The notes under the pieces are model-generated. The model made no database searches. It saw only the letters and a program-made list of their open reading frames with translations, and was not told the origin of the DNA. 31,389 bases of DNA from Bacillota bacterium (GTDB lineage Bacteria > Bacillota > Clostridia > Christensenellales > CAG-138), in NCBI GenBank assembly GCA_023426265.1, contig JAFABA010000125.1, forward strand, positions 1 through 31,389, read 5' to 3'. Of the stretch, positions 22,664 through 29,908 are shown one piece after another. The translations under genes were made by a program, and so were the position numbers. Each line of letters opens with the position of its first letter. The first letter of the stretch is position 1.

Positions 22664-23188
22664 CTATTTCCAGTTTTCAAACAATATTGAGGCTTCGTCC
22701 AAATAGCTTGCGGTTATCACAATATTTCCGTCCTTGTCCGCACGTTCTTTTTCCGTGATGGGAACGGGGTTGCACCCGCCGCGGGTCACCGCGATATCGT
22801 CAAAGCCGAACGTATTGCCGCAGTTCTGGCAGACAAGGCTATCCCCTTTTACTTTATAATACCCTCTGCCGGAGCTGTAACAAACCTGGCAGGTGTTGAA
22901 TGACGTGCGGATGGACCCGTCCGACGCGGTAAGCGCGATGATCTCCATATCCTTGCCGTCCGCGTTATAGGCGAAAAACTGCGGTTTGCCCGTAAGATCG
23001 GATACGGGGATCACAAGGTCTTCGCCCGACGCCTCGGTCGTATCGCCCGAAGCTTCCGACTGCGGCGCCGCCGTAGGCTGTACGGATGCGGGGCCTTCCT
23101 GCGCCTTTAAGCTGCATCCTGCAAACAAAGCCAGCGCAAAAAGCGCGGCCGCGGCGATTGCGATACAACGTTTGATGGTATTCTGCAT
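22664..23188 (-). CDS. DUF2318-type lipoprotein
   Basis: A 174-residue secreted lipoprotein: signal peptide with lipobox LFAGC (Cys25), a Ser/Ala/Glu-rich linker to about residue 57, and a DUF2318-type domain with two CxxC knuckles, CQVC (100-103) and CQNC (120-123), plus a late GGCNP motif. The domain occurs C-terminally in iron-transport-associated membrane proteins and is thought to bind a metal or redox centre. Here it stands alone on the cell surface. ATG 23188 has GGAGG 7 nt upstream; the ATG at 23194 is too close to the ribosome site. It leads the operon with the two-component system. Confidence 0.88.
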   Translation of the reverse strand: MQNTIKRCIAIAAAALFALALFAGCSLKAQEGPASVQPTAAPQSEASGDTTEASGEDLVIPVSDLTGKPQFFAYNADGKDMEIIALTASDGSIRTSFNTCQVCYSSGRGYYKVKGDSLVCQNCGNTFGFDDIAVTRGGCNPVPITEKERADKDGNIVITASYLDEASILFENWK

Positions 23189-23369
23189 GATCATTCCTCC
23201 TTATACGGCGCTGTCGTGCCGATCTCGACAGAAATGATATCAGCGCGATGTGTGGAAATTATGAAGGTTCCTTTTCCGTTCACGGGCTTACAAATATTCC
23301 CCGTCATTCGGCAAAGAATTGTGTTTCCCCGTTGCGCATGCTATACTCATGCACGATGAGGAGGAAAAC

Positions 23370-23642
23370 ATGCGAAACGCGAATTTTTACATGATATCCT
23401 TTTCCTCTACGCATTGCGCGCTGCAGGCGGAGCAATATTTAAAAACCAAAGTATCCGTGTGCACCATGCCCACGCTGCGGGCGGTTTCAAAAAGCTGCGG
23501 GATCTCGCTGCGCGTTGAAGAAAGCGAGCGCGCGGCATTGAAGGATGCCCTGCTTCAAGACTTCCCGGTGCCGCGCGATTGCTGCCGCGTTTTTTATGTG
23601 AAGGACTCGCTTCCTGTGGAACTTGCCCCGCAGGAGCTGTAA
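23370..23642 (+). CDS. DUF3343 protein (putative Se/S carrier-like)
   Basis: A 90-residue protein with the family layout: ISFSSTHCALQAEQYLK at the N-terminus, a central TMPTLRAVSKSCGISLRV with the conserved S-x-CG, and a C-terminal YVKDSLP. DUF3343 proteins are listed as putative selenium or sulfur carriers because of their CG motif and neighbours in Se metabolism. Here the neighbour is tcdA, a sulfur/persulfide-linked tRNA modification gene, which fits loosely. GAGGAGG lies 5 nt before the ATG at 23370; the upstream frame to 23319 is probably untranslated. There are extra Cys residues at STHC and in the DCC stretch near residue 75. Confidence 0.87.
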   Translation: MRNANFYMISFSSTHCALQAEQYLKTKVSVCTMPTLRAVSKSCGISLRVEESERAALKDALLQDFPVPRDCCRVFYVKDSLPVELAPQEL

Positions 23643-23653
23643 CGGGATACTAA

Positions 23654-23808
23654 AGCAATGGAACTTATAAATCGGAACAAGGAAGCGGGGGATTTTCGTC
23701 CACCGCTAGGAACCGGAACGAAGCGTAGCAGCGCTATGCTGAGTGGAAGGAGACACCGCGGGGGGCGAAAAGAGCCGCTGAACTTTCCGGTTTATAAGTG
23801 GAATTGCT
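23654..23808 (+). repeat. Palindromic element C1 with conserved apical hairpin
   Basis: The outer arms 23654-23675 and 23787-23808 pair in 18 of 22 positions (AGCAAT/ATTGCT, a 3x3 internal loop, then ACTTATAAATCGG/CCGGTTTATAAGT). Inside, TTTTCG (23693-23698) pairs with CGAAAA (23766-23771). The apex AGCGTAG-CAGCG-CTATGCT (722-740 of 23 kb) follows GA. It fills the gap between the DUF3343 gene and tcdA. No T-run follows, so it is not an ordinary terminator. Confidence 0.75.
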
Positions 23809-23825
23809 GTAATTAGAGGAACGAT

Positions 23826-24584
23826 ATGCTGCATTCTTTTTCACGGACGGAGCTGCTGCTGGGCAAAGCGGCAATGGATCAATTATCAAAAGCACATGTC
23901 GCGGTATTCGGCATTGGCGGCGTGGGCGCGTTCGCCGCGGAAGCGTTAGCGCGAAGCGGCGTGGGCGCGATTTCGCTGTTTGACGACGACCGCATATGCT
24001 TAACGAACATCAACCGGCAGCTGATCGCCTTACGGAGCACGGTGGGCAAAAAGAAGGTGGAGGTCATGCGCGAACGCATCCTCGACATCAACCCCAAGTG
24101 CCAGGTGGAAGCCAACGAATGCTTTTACGGCAAGGAAAATGCGGATGAATACGACCTTTCCCGCTATACGTATATCATAGACGCTATCGACACCGTTTCC
24201 TCCAAGCTGCTGCTGGTGGAGCGGGCGTACACCGCGAACGTGCCCATCATCAGCTCCATGGGCGCCGGCAACAAGCTGGACCCCGCGCGCTTTGAGGTGG
24301 CGGATATCTACAAGACCTCCGTCTGCCCGCTTGCGCGCGTCATGCGCAAAGAATTGCGCGCGCGCAACATCCCCGCGCTCAAGGTGGTGTATTCCAAAGA
24401 GGAAGCGATAACGCCTATCGAGGATGAAAGCATCAGCTGCAAGACGCACTGCATCTGCCCGCCGGATACGAAACGGAAGTGTACCATACGCCGTCAGGTG
24501 CCCGGCAGCGTGGCATTTGTGCCCTCCGTGGCGGGGCTGATACTTGCCGGAGAGGTCATAAAGGACATCGCATCAAAGGCATAA
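23826..24584 (+). CDS. tcdA: tRNA threonylcarbamoyladenosine dehydratase TcdA
   Basis: A 252-residue ThiF/E1-like adenylating enzyme. FGIGGVGAFAAEALARSGVG (nucleotide loop, 29-47), DDDRICLTNINRQL and the late CPP-D-x-K-like CICPPDTKRK match TcdA/CsdL, which uses ATP to cyclise t6A37 of tRNA to ct6A. A terminal VPSVAGLILAGEV helix is also typical. AGAGGA lies 6 nt before the ATG. Upstream is a DUF3343 gene, and both sides carry palindromic elements; the stop codon itself lies in the left arm of the downstream one. No csdE or cysteine desulfurase is adjacent. Confidence 0.94.
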   Translation: MLHSFSRTELLLGKAAMDQLSKAHVAVFGIGGVGAFAAEALARSGVGAISLFDDDRICLTNINRQLIALRSTVGKKKVEVMRERILDINPKCQVEANECFYGKENADEYDLSRYTYIIDAIDTVSSKLLLVERAYTANVPIISSMGAGNKLDPARFEVADIYKTSVCPLARVMRKELRARNIPALKVVYSKEEAITPIEDESISCKTHCICPPDTKRKCTIRRQVPGSVAFVPSVAGLILAGEVIKDIASKA

Positions 24585-24608
24585 GGCAAGGGGAATTGAA
24601 CCCCTGCG

Positions 24609-24717
24609 GTCCTGAGGATTCCAAGGCACGCCATTGCTGCGTTGCCGATGCTCGCCGTAGCACCACCACGCCTTCGCACCGCCGCCTTGCACTGACATGC
24701 CTTTGTGCCCTCAGGAC
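24609..24717 (-). repeat. Palindromic element C2a
   Basis: GTCCTGAGG (24609-24617) pairs with CCTCAGGAC (24709-24717), then GGCAC (24625-24629) with GTGCC (24705-24709). Read on the minus strand, the apex is GAAG followed by CGTGG-TGGTG-CTACG and GAG, matching the apex of C1, C2b and C3. Confidence 0.65.
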
Positions 24718-24724
24718 TTGTAAA

Positions 24725-24831
24725 CCTCAAAGCTGCTGATTTGTGAGCAGTTTGAGGAAGAGGAAGAAGCCATAGTGGCGCTATGGCGACTGACGATGAC
24801 AAAAAAATGCGCCAAATAAGCAGCTTTGGGG
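24725..24831 (+). repeat. Palindromic element C2b
   Basis: CCTCAAAGCTGCT (24725-24737) pairs with AGCAGCTTTGGGG (24819-24831) and continues as ATTTG/CAAAT. The apex GCCATAG-TGGCG-CTATGGC (24769-24787) is a perfect 7-bp stem preceded by GAA. Confidence 0.7.
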
Positions 24832-24868
24832 CGTAGGGGTTCGGCTCCCCTTGCCTTAGGGGGAAACT

Positions 24869-25360
24869 ATGCACATACGGGACGCACACGAAGACGATCT
24901 TTTTGCCTTGAAGTCTTTGATGAACCATTACCGGCAGAACACCCATTACAATTGGGATAAAACGCTGTTGACCGACGACGATATGAAGGCGTGGCTACAT
25001 GAGCACGGCGCACTTCCCTATGCCGCGCTGGTGGCGGAAGAGGACGGCGAGATCATAGGCTACGCCTCCCTGTCCGGCTTTCGCCCGCACACCGGCTACC
25101 GCTATACCGCGGAAAACAGCGTGTACGCCGCCCCCGGCCGGGAAGGCAGCGGCGTAGGCCGCGCGCTATTGGACGCTTTATTGGAGCGTGCCAGGGAAAA
25201 CGGGCTGCGTGTGGTCACCGCCTGGATCGATGCGGAAAACACCCGCTCCACCCTGTTCCATGAGCGCCACGGGTTTTCCTATGTGGGGACCATGCGCGGC
25301 GTGGGCACGCTGGGCGGCCAGAAACGGGATGTCGTCATTTTGCAATATGACATTTCATAG
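24869..25360 (+). CDS. GNAT acetyltransferase, phosphinothricin-acetyltransferase-like
   Basis: A 163-residue GNAT of the PAT type. It starts HIRDAHEDDLFALKSLMNHY, has the PAT-like YTAENSVYAAPGREGSGVGRALLDALLERARENG with the CoA loop REGSGVG, and the helix-strand ENTRSTLFHERHGFSYVGTMRGVG. PAT-like enzymes acetylate phosphinothricin or amino-acid analogues such as methionine sulfoximine; housekeeping members occur widely and no resistance claim is implied. GGGGGA lies 6 nt before the ATG, right behind the right arm of a palindromic element that could influence initiation. Confidence 0.9.
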   Translation: MHIRDAHEDDLFALKSLMNHYRQNTHYNWDKTLLTDDDMKAWLHEHGALPYAALVAEEDGEIIGYASLSGFRPHTGYRYTAENSVYAAPGREGSGVGRALLDALLERARENGLRVVTAWIDAENTRSTLFHERHGFSYVGTMRGVGTLGGQKRDVVILQYDIS

Positions 25361-25447
25361 TATACACCCAGCTGTGAATTGCTATAATTTGTGCGATGAG
25401 AATGGATAAGCCGCAGGCTGTACACTTCAGATATAAATTGCTATAAT
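25361..25447 (+). promoter_or_regulatory. Tandem duplicated promoters before the pyridoxamine kinase gene
   Basis: Two similar units: TATACA with a 16-nt spacer and TATAAT (25383-25388), and TGTACA (25419-25424) with a 17-nt spacer and TATAAT (25442-25447). Both have ATTGC directly before TATAAT (extended -10) and lie 59 nt apart, so one arose by duplication of the other. Confidence 0.7.
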
Positions 25448-25498
25448 ACCGGTATGAAATCAGGATGATTCCTGCGAGTTTTGGAGGACAACGAACCC

Positions 25499-26350
25499 AT
25501 GCAAAAACGAGTAGCGGCTATACACGACATCTCCTGCTTCGGCAAATGTTCCTTAACAGTGGCGCTTCCCATACTTTCCGCCGCGGGCATTGAAACAAGC
25601 GTCATCCCCACCGCGGTACTCTCCACGCATACCGGCGGCTTTACGGGGTTTACCTACCGCGATTTAACGGAGGATATCCTTCCCGTCGTCTCCCACTGGC
25701 AGACGCTTCCCATCACGTTCGACGCGCTTTATACCGGGTTTTTGGGCTCGTTTCAGCAGATCGATCTGATGATCGACGTCTTCCGCCGCCTGAAAACAAA
25801 GGATACGCTGGTATTGGTGGACCCCGTTATGGCGGACCACGGCCAGCTTTATAAAATATTCCCCGCGAACTTCCCGGAGGGCATGAAAAAGCTGTGCGCC
25901 GTGGCAGACTGCATCGTGCCCAACATGACGGAAGCGGCGCTTCTCTTAGGGGAACCCTACGCGGAAGGCCCATATACGCAAGCGTACATTGAAAGTCTTG
26001 TCAAGCGGCTTTCTGATTTGGGGCCGGAGCGCGTCGTGCTCACCGGGGTCTATTTTGAGGAAACCCGCCTGGGCGCCGCGGCCTACGACGCGCGCACGGG
26101 GCAGCTTGACTTCCTCTTTGGCGAACGCATAGACGGCATGTACCACGGCACGGGCGACGTGTTTGCGAGCGCGCTGTTGAGCGGGCTATTGCACAACCGC
26201 TCTCTTTCTGAAGCCACGCAGCTTGCGGTGGATTTTACGGTAGGGAGCATTGCGCGCACCAAGGCAGCAGGCACGGATATCCGGTTTGGCGTGAACTTTG
26301 AAGAAGGAATTCCGATGCTTGTTGACAGGCTCGGGCTAAGTAAGCACTGA
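25499..26350 (+). CDS. pdxY: Pyridoxamine/pyridoxal kinase (PdxY-like)
   Basis: A 283-residue ribokinase-superfamily kinase. KRVAAIHDISCFGKCSLTVALPIL and TAVLSTHTGGFTGFTYRDLT are the PLP-kinase substrate-site stretches, VDPVMADHGQLY is the conserved central motif, and GMYHGTGDVFASALLSG carries the anion hole and catalytic Asp (GTGD). It phosphorylates vitamin B6 vitamers with ATP. ATG 25499 matches the family N-terminus, though its GGAGG is 11 nt away; a TTG at 25481 is possible. Two Cys flank the N-terminal loop (SCFGKC), unusual and perhaps redox-relevant. The last codons and stop lie inside the left arm of palindromic element C3. Confidence 0.9.
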   Translation: MQKRVAAIHDISCFGKCSLTVALPILSAAGIETSVIPTAVLSTHTGGFTGFTYRDLTEDILPVVSHWQTLPITFDALYTGFLGSFQQIDLMIDVFRRLKTKDTLVLVDPVMADHGQLYKIFPANFPEGMKKLCAVADCIVPNMTEAALLLGEPYAEGPYTQAYIESLVKRLSDLGPERVVLTGVYFEETRLGAAAYDARTGQLDFLFGERIDGMYHGTGDVFASALLSGLLHNRSLSEATQLAVDFTVGSIARTKAAGTDIRFGVNFEEGIPMLVDRLGLSKH

Positions 26351-26499
26351 TTAATTCGGCACGCTGTCTTGACGGCCGCTTTTGCGCCTGCCGCGCCGCG
26401 GAAATCTTGAAATAGCGCTGCTATTCCTTCGATTCTGCTCCTTGCAGGGCCGCAAAATCCTCTCGCCAATCCAGCATCCCTCATTTAATCAGTGCTTAC
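26340..26499 (-). repeat. Palindromic element C3 with conserved apical hairpin
   Basis: GTAAGCACTGATTAA (26340-26354) pairs perfectly with TTAATCAGTGCTTAC (26485-26499). Inside, TTTTGCG (26380-26386) pairs with CGCAAAA (26451-26457). On the minus strand the apex is GAAG, then AATAG-CAGCG-CTATT. It aligns over most of its length with C1 in that orientation, except the outer stem, which is unrelated. The left arm codes the end of the pyridoxamine kinase. Confidence 0.75.
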
Positions 26500-26544
26500 C
26501 TGAAATAGTTTTGAGATTTGATTTTACAGAAAGGAATCTTCACT

Positions 26545-27111
26545 ATGTCTTATATTCCCACCATGAAACAAGCGGATGCGCTGTTAAAGCAGTACAACAA
26601 GGACCCGTTCCACCTGCAGCACGCGGCCATCGTCTCGGGCGTCATGCGCTATTTCGCACGCGAGTACGACCCGGAACGCGAGGAATTCTGGGCGGTGGTC
26701 GGCCTGCTTCACGATCTTGATTTTGGGCTTTACCCGGATCAGCACTGCATCAAGGAGCAGGAGATCATGCGGGAACTCGGCATCGACGAAGGCATCATCC
26801 ATGCCACGGCCAGCCATGGCTATGCGCTGACGGTGGATATCGAGCCCGAGCATGTCATGGAGAAAATTCTCTATGCGACGGACGAGCTTACCGGCCTAAT
26901 CGGCGCGGCGGCGCTGATGCGGCCTTCTAAAAGCGTATCCGACATGGAACTAAAATCCGTCAAGAAAAAGTTCAAAACGCCCGCGTTTGCCGCAGGCTGC
27001 TCGCGCGAGGTTATTTCCCGGGGCGCCGACATGCTCGGCTGGGAACTCGATACGCTCTTGGAGCGCACCCTTCAAGCCATGCAGAGCCTGGTGGGCACGC
27101 TGGCCGTATAG
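26545..27111 (+). CDS. HD-domain hydrolase
   Basis: A 188-residue HD protein: His26 (HLQHAAIVSG), His56-Asp57 (VGLLHDLDFGLYPDQH), His86 or His91 (HATASHGY) and Asp113 (YATDELTGLI). The layout matches short HDIG-type proteins of Firmicutes that are often annotated as hydrolases without known substrate. ATG 26545 has AAAGGA 9 nt upstream; an in-frame start at 26518 lacks a ribosome site. It is preceded by element C3 and followed by a very strong terminator. Confidence 0.88.
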   Translation: MSYIPTMKQADALLKQYNKDPFHLQHAAIVSGVMRYFAREYDPEREEFWAVVGLLHDLDFGLYPDQHCIKEQEIMRELGIDEGIIHATASHGYALTVDIEPEHVMEKILYATDELTGLIGAAALMRPSKSVSDMELKSVKKKFKTPAFAAGCSREVISRGADMLGWELDTLLERTLQAMQSLVGTLAV

Positions 27112-27160
27112 CTTAACATTGTAGCCGCGTCCCTTCGGACGCGTTATTAGAAAGAAACGA

Positions 27161-27194
27161 AAAATCACGCGGGAACATGTTCCCGCGTGATTTT
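27161..27194. terminator. Perfect 34-nt palindromic bidirectional terminator
   Basis: AAAATCACGCGGGAACA is followed directly by its complement TGTTCCCGCGTGATTTT. It separates the rightward HD gene from the leftward ATPase gene. Confidence 0.9.
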
Positions 27195-27215
27195 CGTAAC
27201 CAGTCATTAAGGGTA

Positions 27216-29570
27216 TTACGCTTTTATGACTTTCATCGCCCGCATGGCGTTCAGTATCGCAATGACCGTGACGCCCACATCCCCAAACACCGCTTCCCAC
27301 ATGGTGGCCATGCCCAAGGCGGATAAGCCGAGCAGGACGACCTTTACGCCCATGGCGAACAGAATATTCTGCCACACGATCGCCCGTGTTTTGCGGGCGA
27401 CCCGGATCGCGGATACGATTTTTGAGGGTTCGTCGGTCATCAGCACGACGTCGGCCGCCTCTATCGCCGCATCGGAGCCCAAAGCGCCCATGGCGATGCC
27501 GATATCGGCCCTTGCAAGAACGGGCGCGTCGTTGATGCCGTCACCCACAAACACAAGCTTCCCCTTGGAGCGCTTCTGTTTTTCCAATTGTTCAAGCTGT
27601 TCCACCTTCTGGTGGGGCAGCAACTCCGTATATACAGCATCCAGGCCGATTTCACGCGCGATGTTCTCTCCGACGGCTCTGCTGTCTCCGGTGAGCATTG
27701 CCGTATTGTTTACGCCAAGGGCTTTTAGATCCCGGATCGCCTTTTTGCTGTCTGGTTTCAATTCATCCGAAATGACGATATGGCCCGCATACACGCCGTC
27801 CACCGCCAGATAAACGACACTGCCCAAAGCGTCGACCTTCTGCCACGCGACCCCCGCCGCGTCCATCAGCTTGCCGTTGCCCGCCAATACCAATTTACCG
27901 TCCACGTTCACGCGGACCCCCTGGCCCGGGATTTCCTCCTGCTCCGCGAGCCGCTGCGCGTCGATTGGTCCGCCATACGCCTTCTGGATGGAAAGCGCAA
28001 TGGGGTGGTTGGAGAAGCTTTCGGCATGCGCGGCCCAGGAAAGCAGTTCCCGCTCCGAGAAGCCGTTGGCGCCGGACGTTTGCGTGACTTTGAAGATACC
28101 CTTTGTCAGCGTGCCCGTTTTATCGAACACGATCGCATCCACGTGGTTAAGCGCCTCCAGGTAGTTGCTTCCCTTGATTAAAATGCCGTTCTTTGACGCA
28201 CCGCCGATTCCGCCGAAAAAGCTCAGGGGGATAGAAATCACCAGCGCGCAGGGGCAGGACACCACCAAGAACGCCAGCGCCCGGTAGATCCAATCGGAAA
28301 AAACTGCGCCGGGAACGATAAGCGGGGGAATCGCCGCAAGCGCGATTGCGGCGAATACAACGACCGGCGTATAGTACCGTGCAAACTTTGTAATAAAGTT
28401 TTCCGTGGGCGCTTTTTTGCTGCTTGCATTCTGCACAAGGTCCAGTATTTTGGAGATGGTCGATTCTCCGAACTCCTTGGAAACTTCAATGGTCAGAACG
28501 CCGTTTTTGTTGATGGAGCCGGAGAGCACCTCACTGCCGGGTTCCACATCCCGTGGCAGGGATTCTCCCGTCAACGCGGAAGTATCAAGAGCCGAAGCCC
28601 CTTCCATGACCCTGCCGTCCAAAGGCACCTTTTCCCCCGGCTTTACAACGATCACATCGCCGATGCCGACTTCCTCCGGCGTGACCTTATACAGCTCATT
28701 CCCCACTTTCAAGTTGGCAAAGTCCGGCCGGATGTCCATCAACGCGGAGATGGATTTGCGGGAACGGTTGACGGCAAGCCTCTGGAACGCTTCGCCGACC
28801 TGGTAAAAGAGCATGACGGCCACGCCTTCCGGATATTCGCCAATGGCGAAAGCCCCGATTGTGGCGATGCTCATCAGGAAGTTTTCATCAAATATCTGGC
28901 CTTTTGGAATGTTTTTCAGCGCCCGGAAAACCACCTCACCACCTATAAGCAGGTAGCTCAACAAGAATATGATCAGCTCTCCCGGCCAGCCGAAATCAAA
29001 CGCTATTCCGGCTGCAAAGAGCGCTGCGCCAACGGAAAGGGCGATGCGGTAAGCCCATTTCTTGAGAGCGCCGGAGGTCTCCGCCACCGGTTTTTGATCC
29101 GTATAGGAAATGGTGATGGCAGGCTCGATATCCAGCGCGATCTGCGACGCCTGGCGGATGATGGAGGGCAGGTTCTTTTTATCCAGCGCCTCGATCGTCA
29201 GCTTCTGGGAAACAAAATCGAGGCTGGCGGATTTCACGCCCTCGATGCGGCCGACCTGCGCTTCGATCTTCTGCGCGCAGTCGCCGCAGCACAACCCCAG
29301 CAGGTAGAGCGCCTTCCGCCCCGGCTGGACTATTTCTTTTTCATTCATGACGACTTCGGGATCGTGCCGCTTTACGATGGCGTCGGCCTGCGCAACCAGG
29401 CTGTTGGATTTCGTGTCATCCATAATCTCCATGGTAAGGGTCTTCGATACGAAATCCACCGAGGCGGCGGAAACGCCCTCCAGTTTACCGACATCCCGTT
29501 CGATTTTAGCGGCACAGTTGCCGCAGCAAAGCCCTTCCAACAGGAATTCTTTTTTGATTGCAGCTTCCAT
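27216..29570 (-). CDS. cadA: Soft-metal P1B-type ATPase (Cd/Zn/Pb exporter type)
   Basis: A 784-residue pump with two N-terminal HMA domains, each with GLCCG(N/D)C (Cys15/16/19 and Cys94/95/98), then eight membrane helices. TGES is at 334-337 (actuator), the membrane metal motif is SCPC (CPC at 439-441), DKTGT at 483-487 (phosphorylation Asp483), SNHP at 520-523 and GDGINDAP at 676-683. GDVGVT in the last helices, with its Asp, supports P1B-2 specificity (Zn2+, Cd2+, Pb2+) rather than copper. The HMA motif is CCxxC rather than the GMxCxxC of copper domains, which also fits Cd/Zn. It is the last gene of the arsR-HMA-ATPase operon, 19 nt after the HMA gene. Confidence 0.95.
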   Translation of the reverse strand: MEAAIKKEFLLEGLCCGNCAAKIERDVGKLEGVSAASVDFVSKTLTMEIMDDTKSNSLVAQADAIVKRHDPEVVMNEKEIVQPGRKALYLLGLCCGDCAQKIEAQVGRIEGVKSASLDFVSQKLTIEALDKKNLPSIIRQASQIALDIEPAITISYTDQKPVAETSGALKKWAYRIALSVGAALFAAGIAFDFGWPGELIIFLLSYLLIGGEVVFRALKNIPKGQIFDENFLMSIATIGAFAIGEYPEGVAVMLFYQVGEAFQRLAVNRSRKSISALMDIRPDFANLKVGNELYKVTPEEVGIGDVIVVKPGEKVPLDGRVMEGASALDTSALTGESLPRDVEPGSEVLSGSINKNGVLTIEVSKEFGESTISKILDLVQNASSKKAPTENFITKFARYYTPVVVFAAIALAAIPPLIVPGAVFSDWIYRALAFLVVSCPCALVISIPLSFFGGIGGASKNGILIKGSNYLEALNHVDAIVFDKTGTLTKGIFKVTQTSGANGFSERELLSWAAHAESFSNHPIALSIQKAYGGPIDAQRLAEQEEIPGQGVRVNVDGKLVLAGNGKLMDAAGVAWQKVDALGSVVYLAVDGVYAGHIVISDELKPDSKKAIRDLKALGVNNTAMLTGDSRAVGENIAREIGLDAVYTELLPHQKVEQLEQLEKQKRSKGKLVFVGDGINDAPVLARADIGIAMGALGSDAAIEAADVVLMTDEPSKIVSAIRVARKTRAIVWQNILFAMGVKVVLLGLSALGMATMWEAVFGDVGVTVIAILNAMRAMKVIKA

Positions 29571-29589
29571 ATCCTCGCCTTTCCACCCG

Positions 29590-29817
29590 TCACGCCTGGA
29601 TTTCTTTTACAAGAATATCCTCGTCATGGATGAGGGCAATCCGGGCAATGTCGTTTCCATCGATATCCGTGTCGGCTTCCACATCCAGTATTGCGGTGTC
29701 CACATCGATTTTCGCAGTTTTAACTCCGCTTAAAGAGGCAATGTCTCTCTGGATTTTAGCGGCGCAGTTGCCGCAGCAGAGCCCTTCCAGAACAAACTGC
29801 TTTCTGACGCTTTCCAT
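29590..29817 (-). CDS. Stand-alone HMA metallochaperone
   Basis: A 75-residue single HMA domain (beta-alpha-beta-beta-alpha-beta), with VLEGLCCGNCAAKIQRD bearing Cys14, Cys15 and Cys18. It is closely similar to the first HMA domain of the adjacent ATPase, so it probably arose by duplication of that domain and passes metal to it. The C-terminal half has an acidic stretch (DVEADTDIDGNDIAR) not seen in the ATPase domains. AAAGGAG lies 8 nt before the ATG. A second copy of the ArsR-type operator sits upstream, which may give this gene its own regulated promoter. Confidence 0.9.
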   Translation of the reverse strand: MESVRKQFVLEGLCCGNCAAKIQRDIASLSGVKTAKIDVDTAILDVEADTDIDGNDIARIALIHDEDILVKEIQA

Positions 29818-29837
29818 ACTTCATTCTCCTTTAAAAT

Positions 29838-29869
29838 ATTATTAATTGAACAATTGAGTTATCATTCAA
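29838..29869 (-). promoter_or_regulatory. Internal operator/promoter before the HMA gene
   Basis: The plus strand reads TTGAGTTATCATTCAAC at 29854-29870, matching TTGAGTAATCTTTCAAC at 30301-30317 in 15 of 17 bases. On the minus strand TTGAAT in it can act as -35 with TTAATA (29845-29840) 18 nt on. It lies in the 91-nt gap between the arsR-type gene and the HMA gene. Confidence 0.6.
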
Positions 29870-29908
29870 CCGTTTGGATAAAAATAAGATCCTTTTCGGC
29901 CCCATGCT

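Larger units (their letters stand above)
24582..24858 (+). repeat. 277-nt nested inverted element enclosing C2a and C2b
   Basis: The end arms 24582-24605 and 24835-24858 pair in 21 of 24 positions. Each arm is itself a T-arm-like hairpin: AGGGG-TTCAATT-CCCCT on the minus strand at the left end and AGGGG-TTCGGCT-CCCCT on the plus strand at the right. The left arm contains the tcdA stop codon; the right arm ends 10 nt before the next gene's ATG. Two smaller palindromic elements (C2a, C2b) lie head to head inside. Confidence 0.7.

Noticed and set aside
24582..24605. tRNA gene suggested by the T-arm-like AGGGG-TTCAATT-CCCCT stem
   Set aside because: No D-arm, anticodon arm or acceptor pairing lies at the right distance on either strand; the stem is the arm of a larger inverted repeat.
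23370..27111. Integron-like gene cassette array (gene followed by imperfect palindrome, repeated)
   Set aside because: No integron integrase is present, the palindromes lack GTTRRRY/RYYYAAC core sites, they occur in both orientations, and the genes are ordinary housekeeping types.
29590..29817. Copper chaperone CopZ
   Set aside because: The CCxxC motif, the CadC-like sensor and the P1B-2-type pump point to Cd/Zn/Pb rather than copper.
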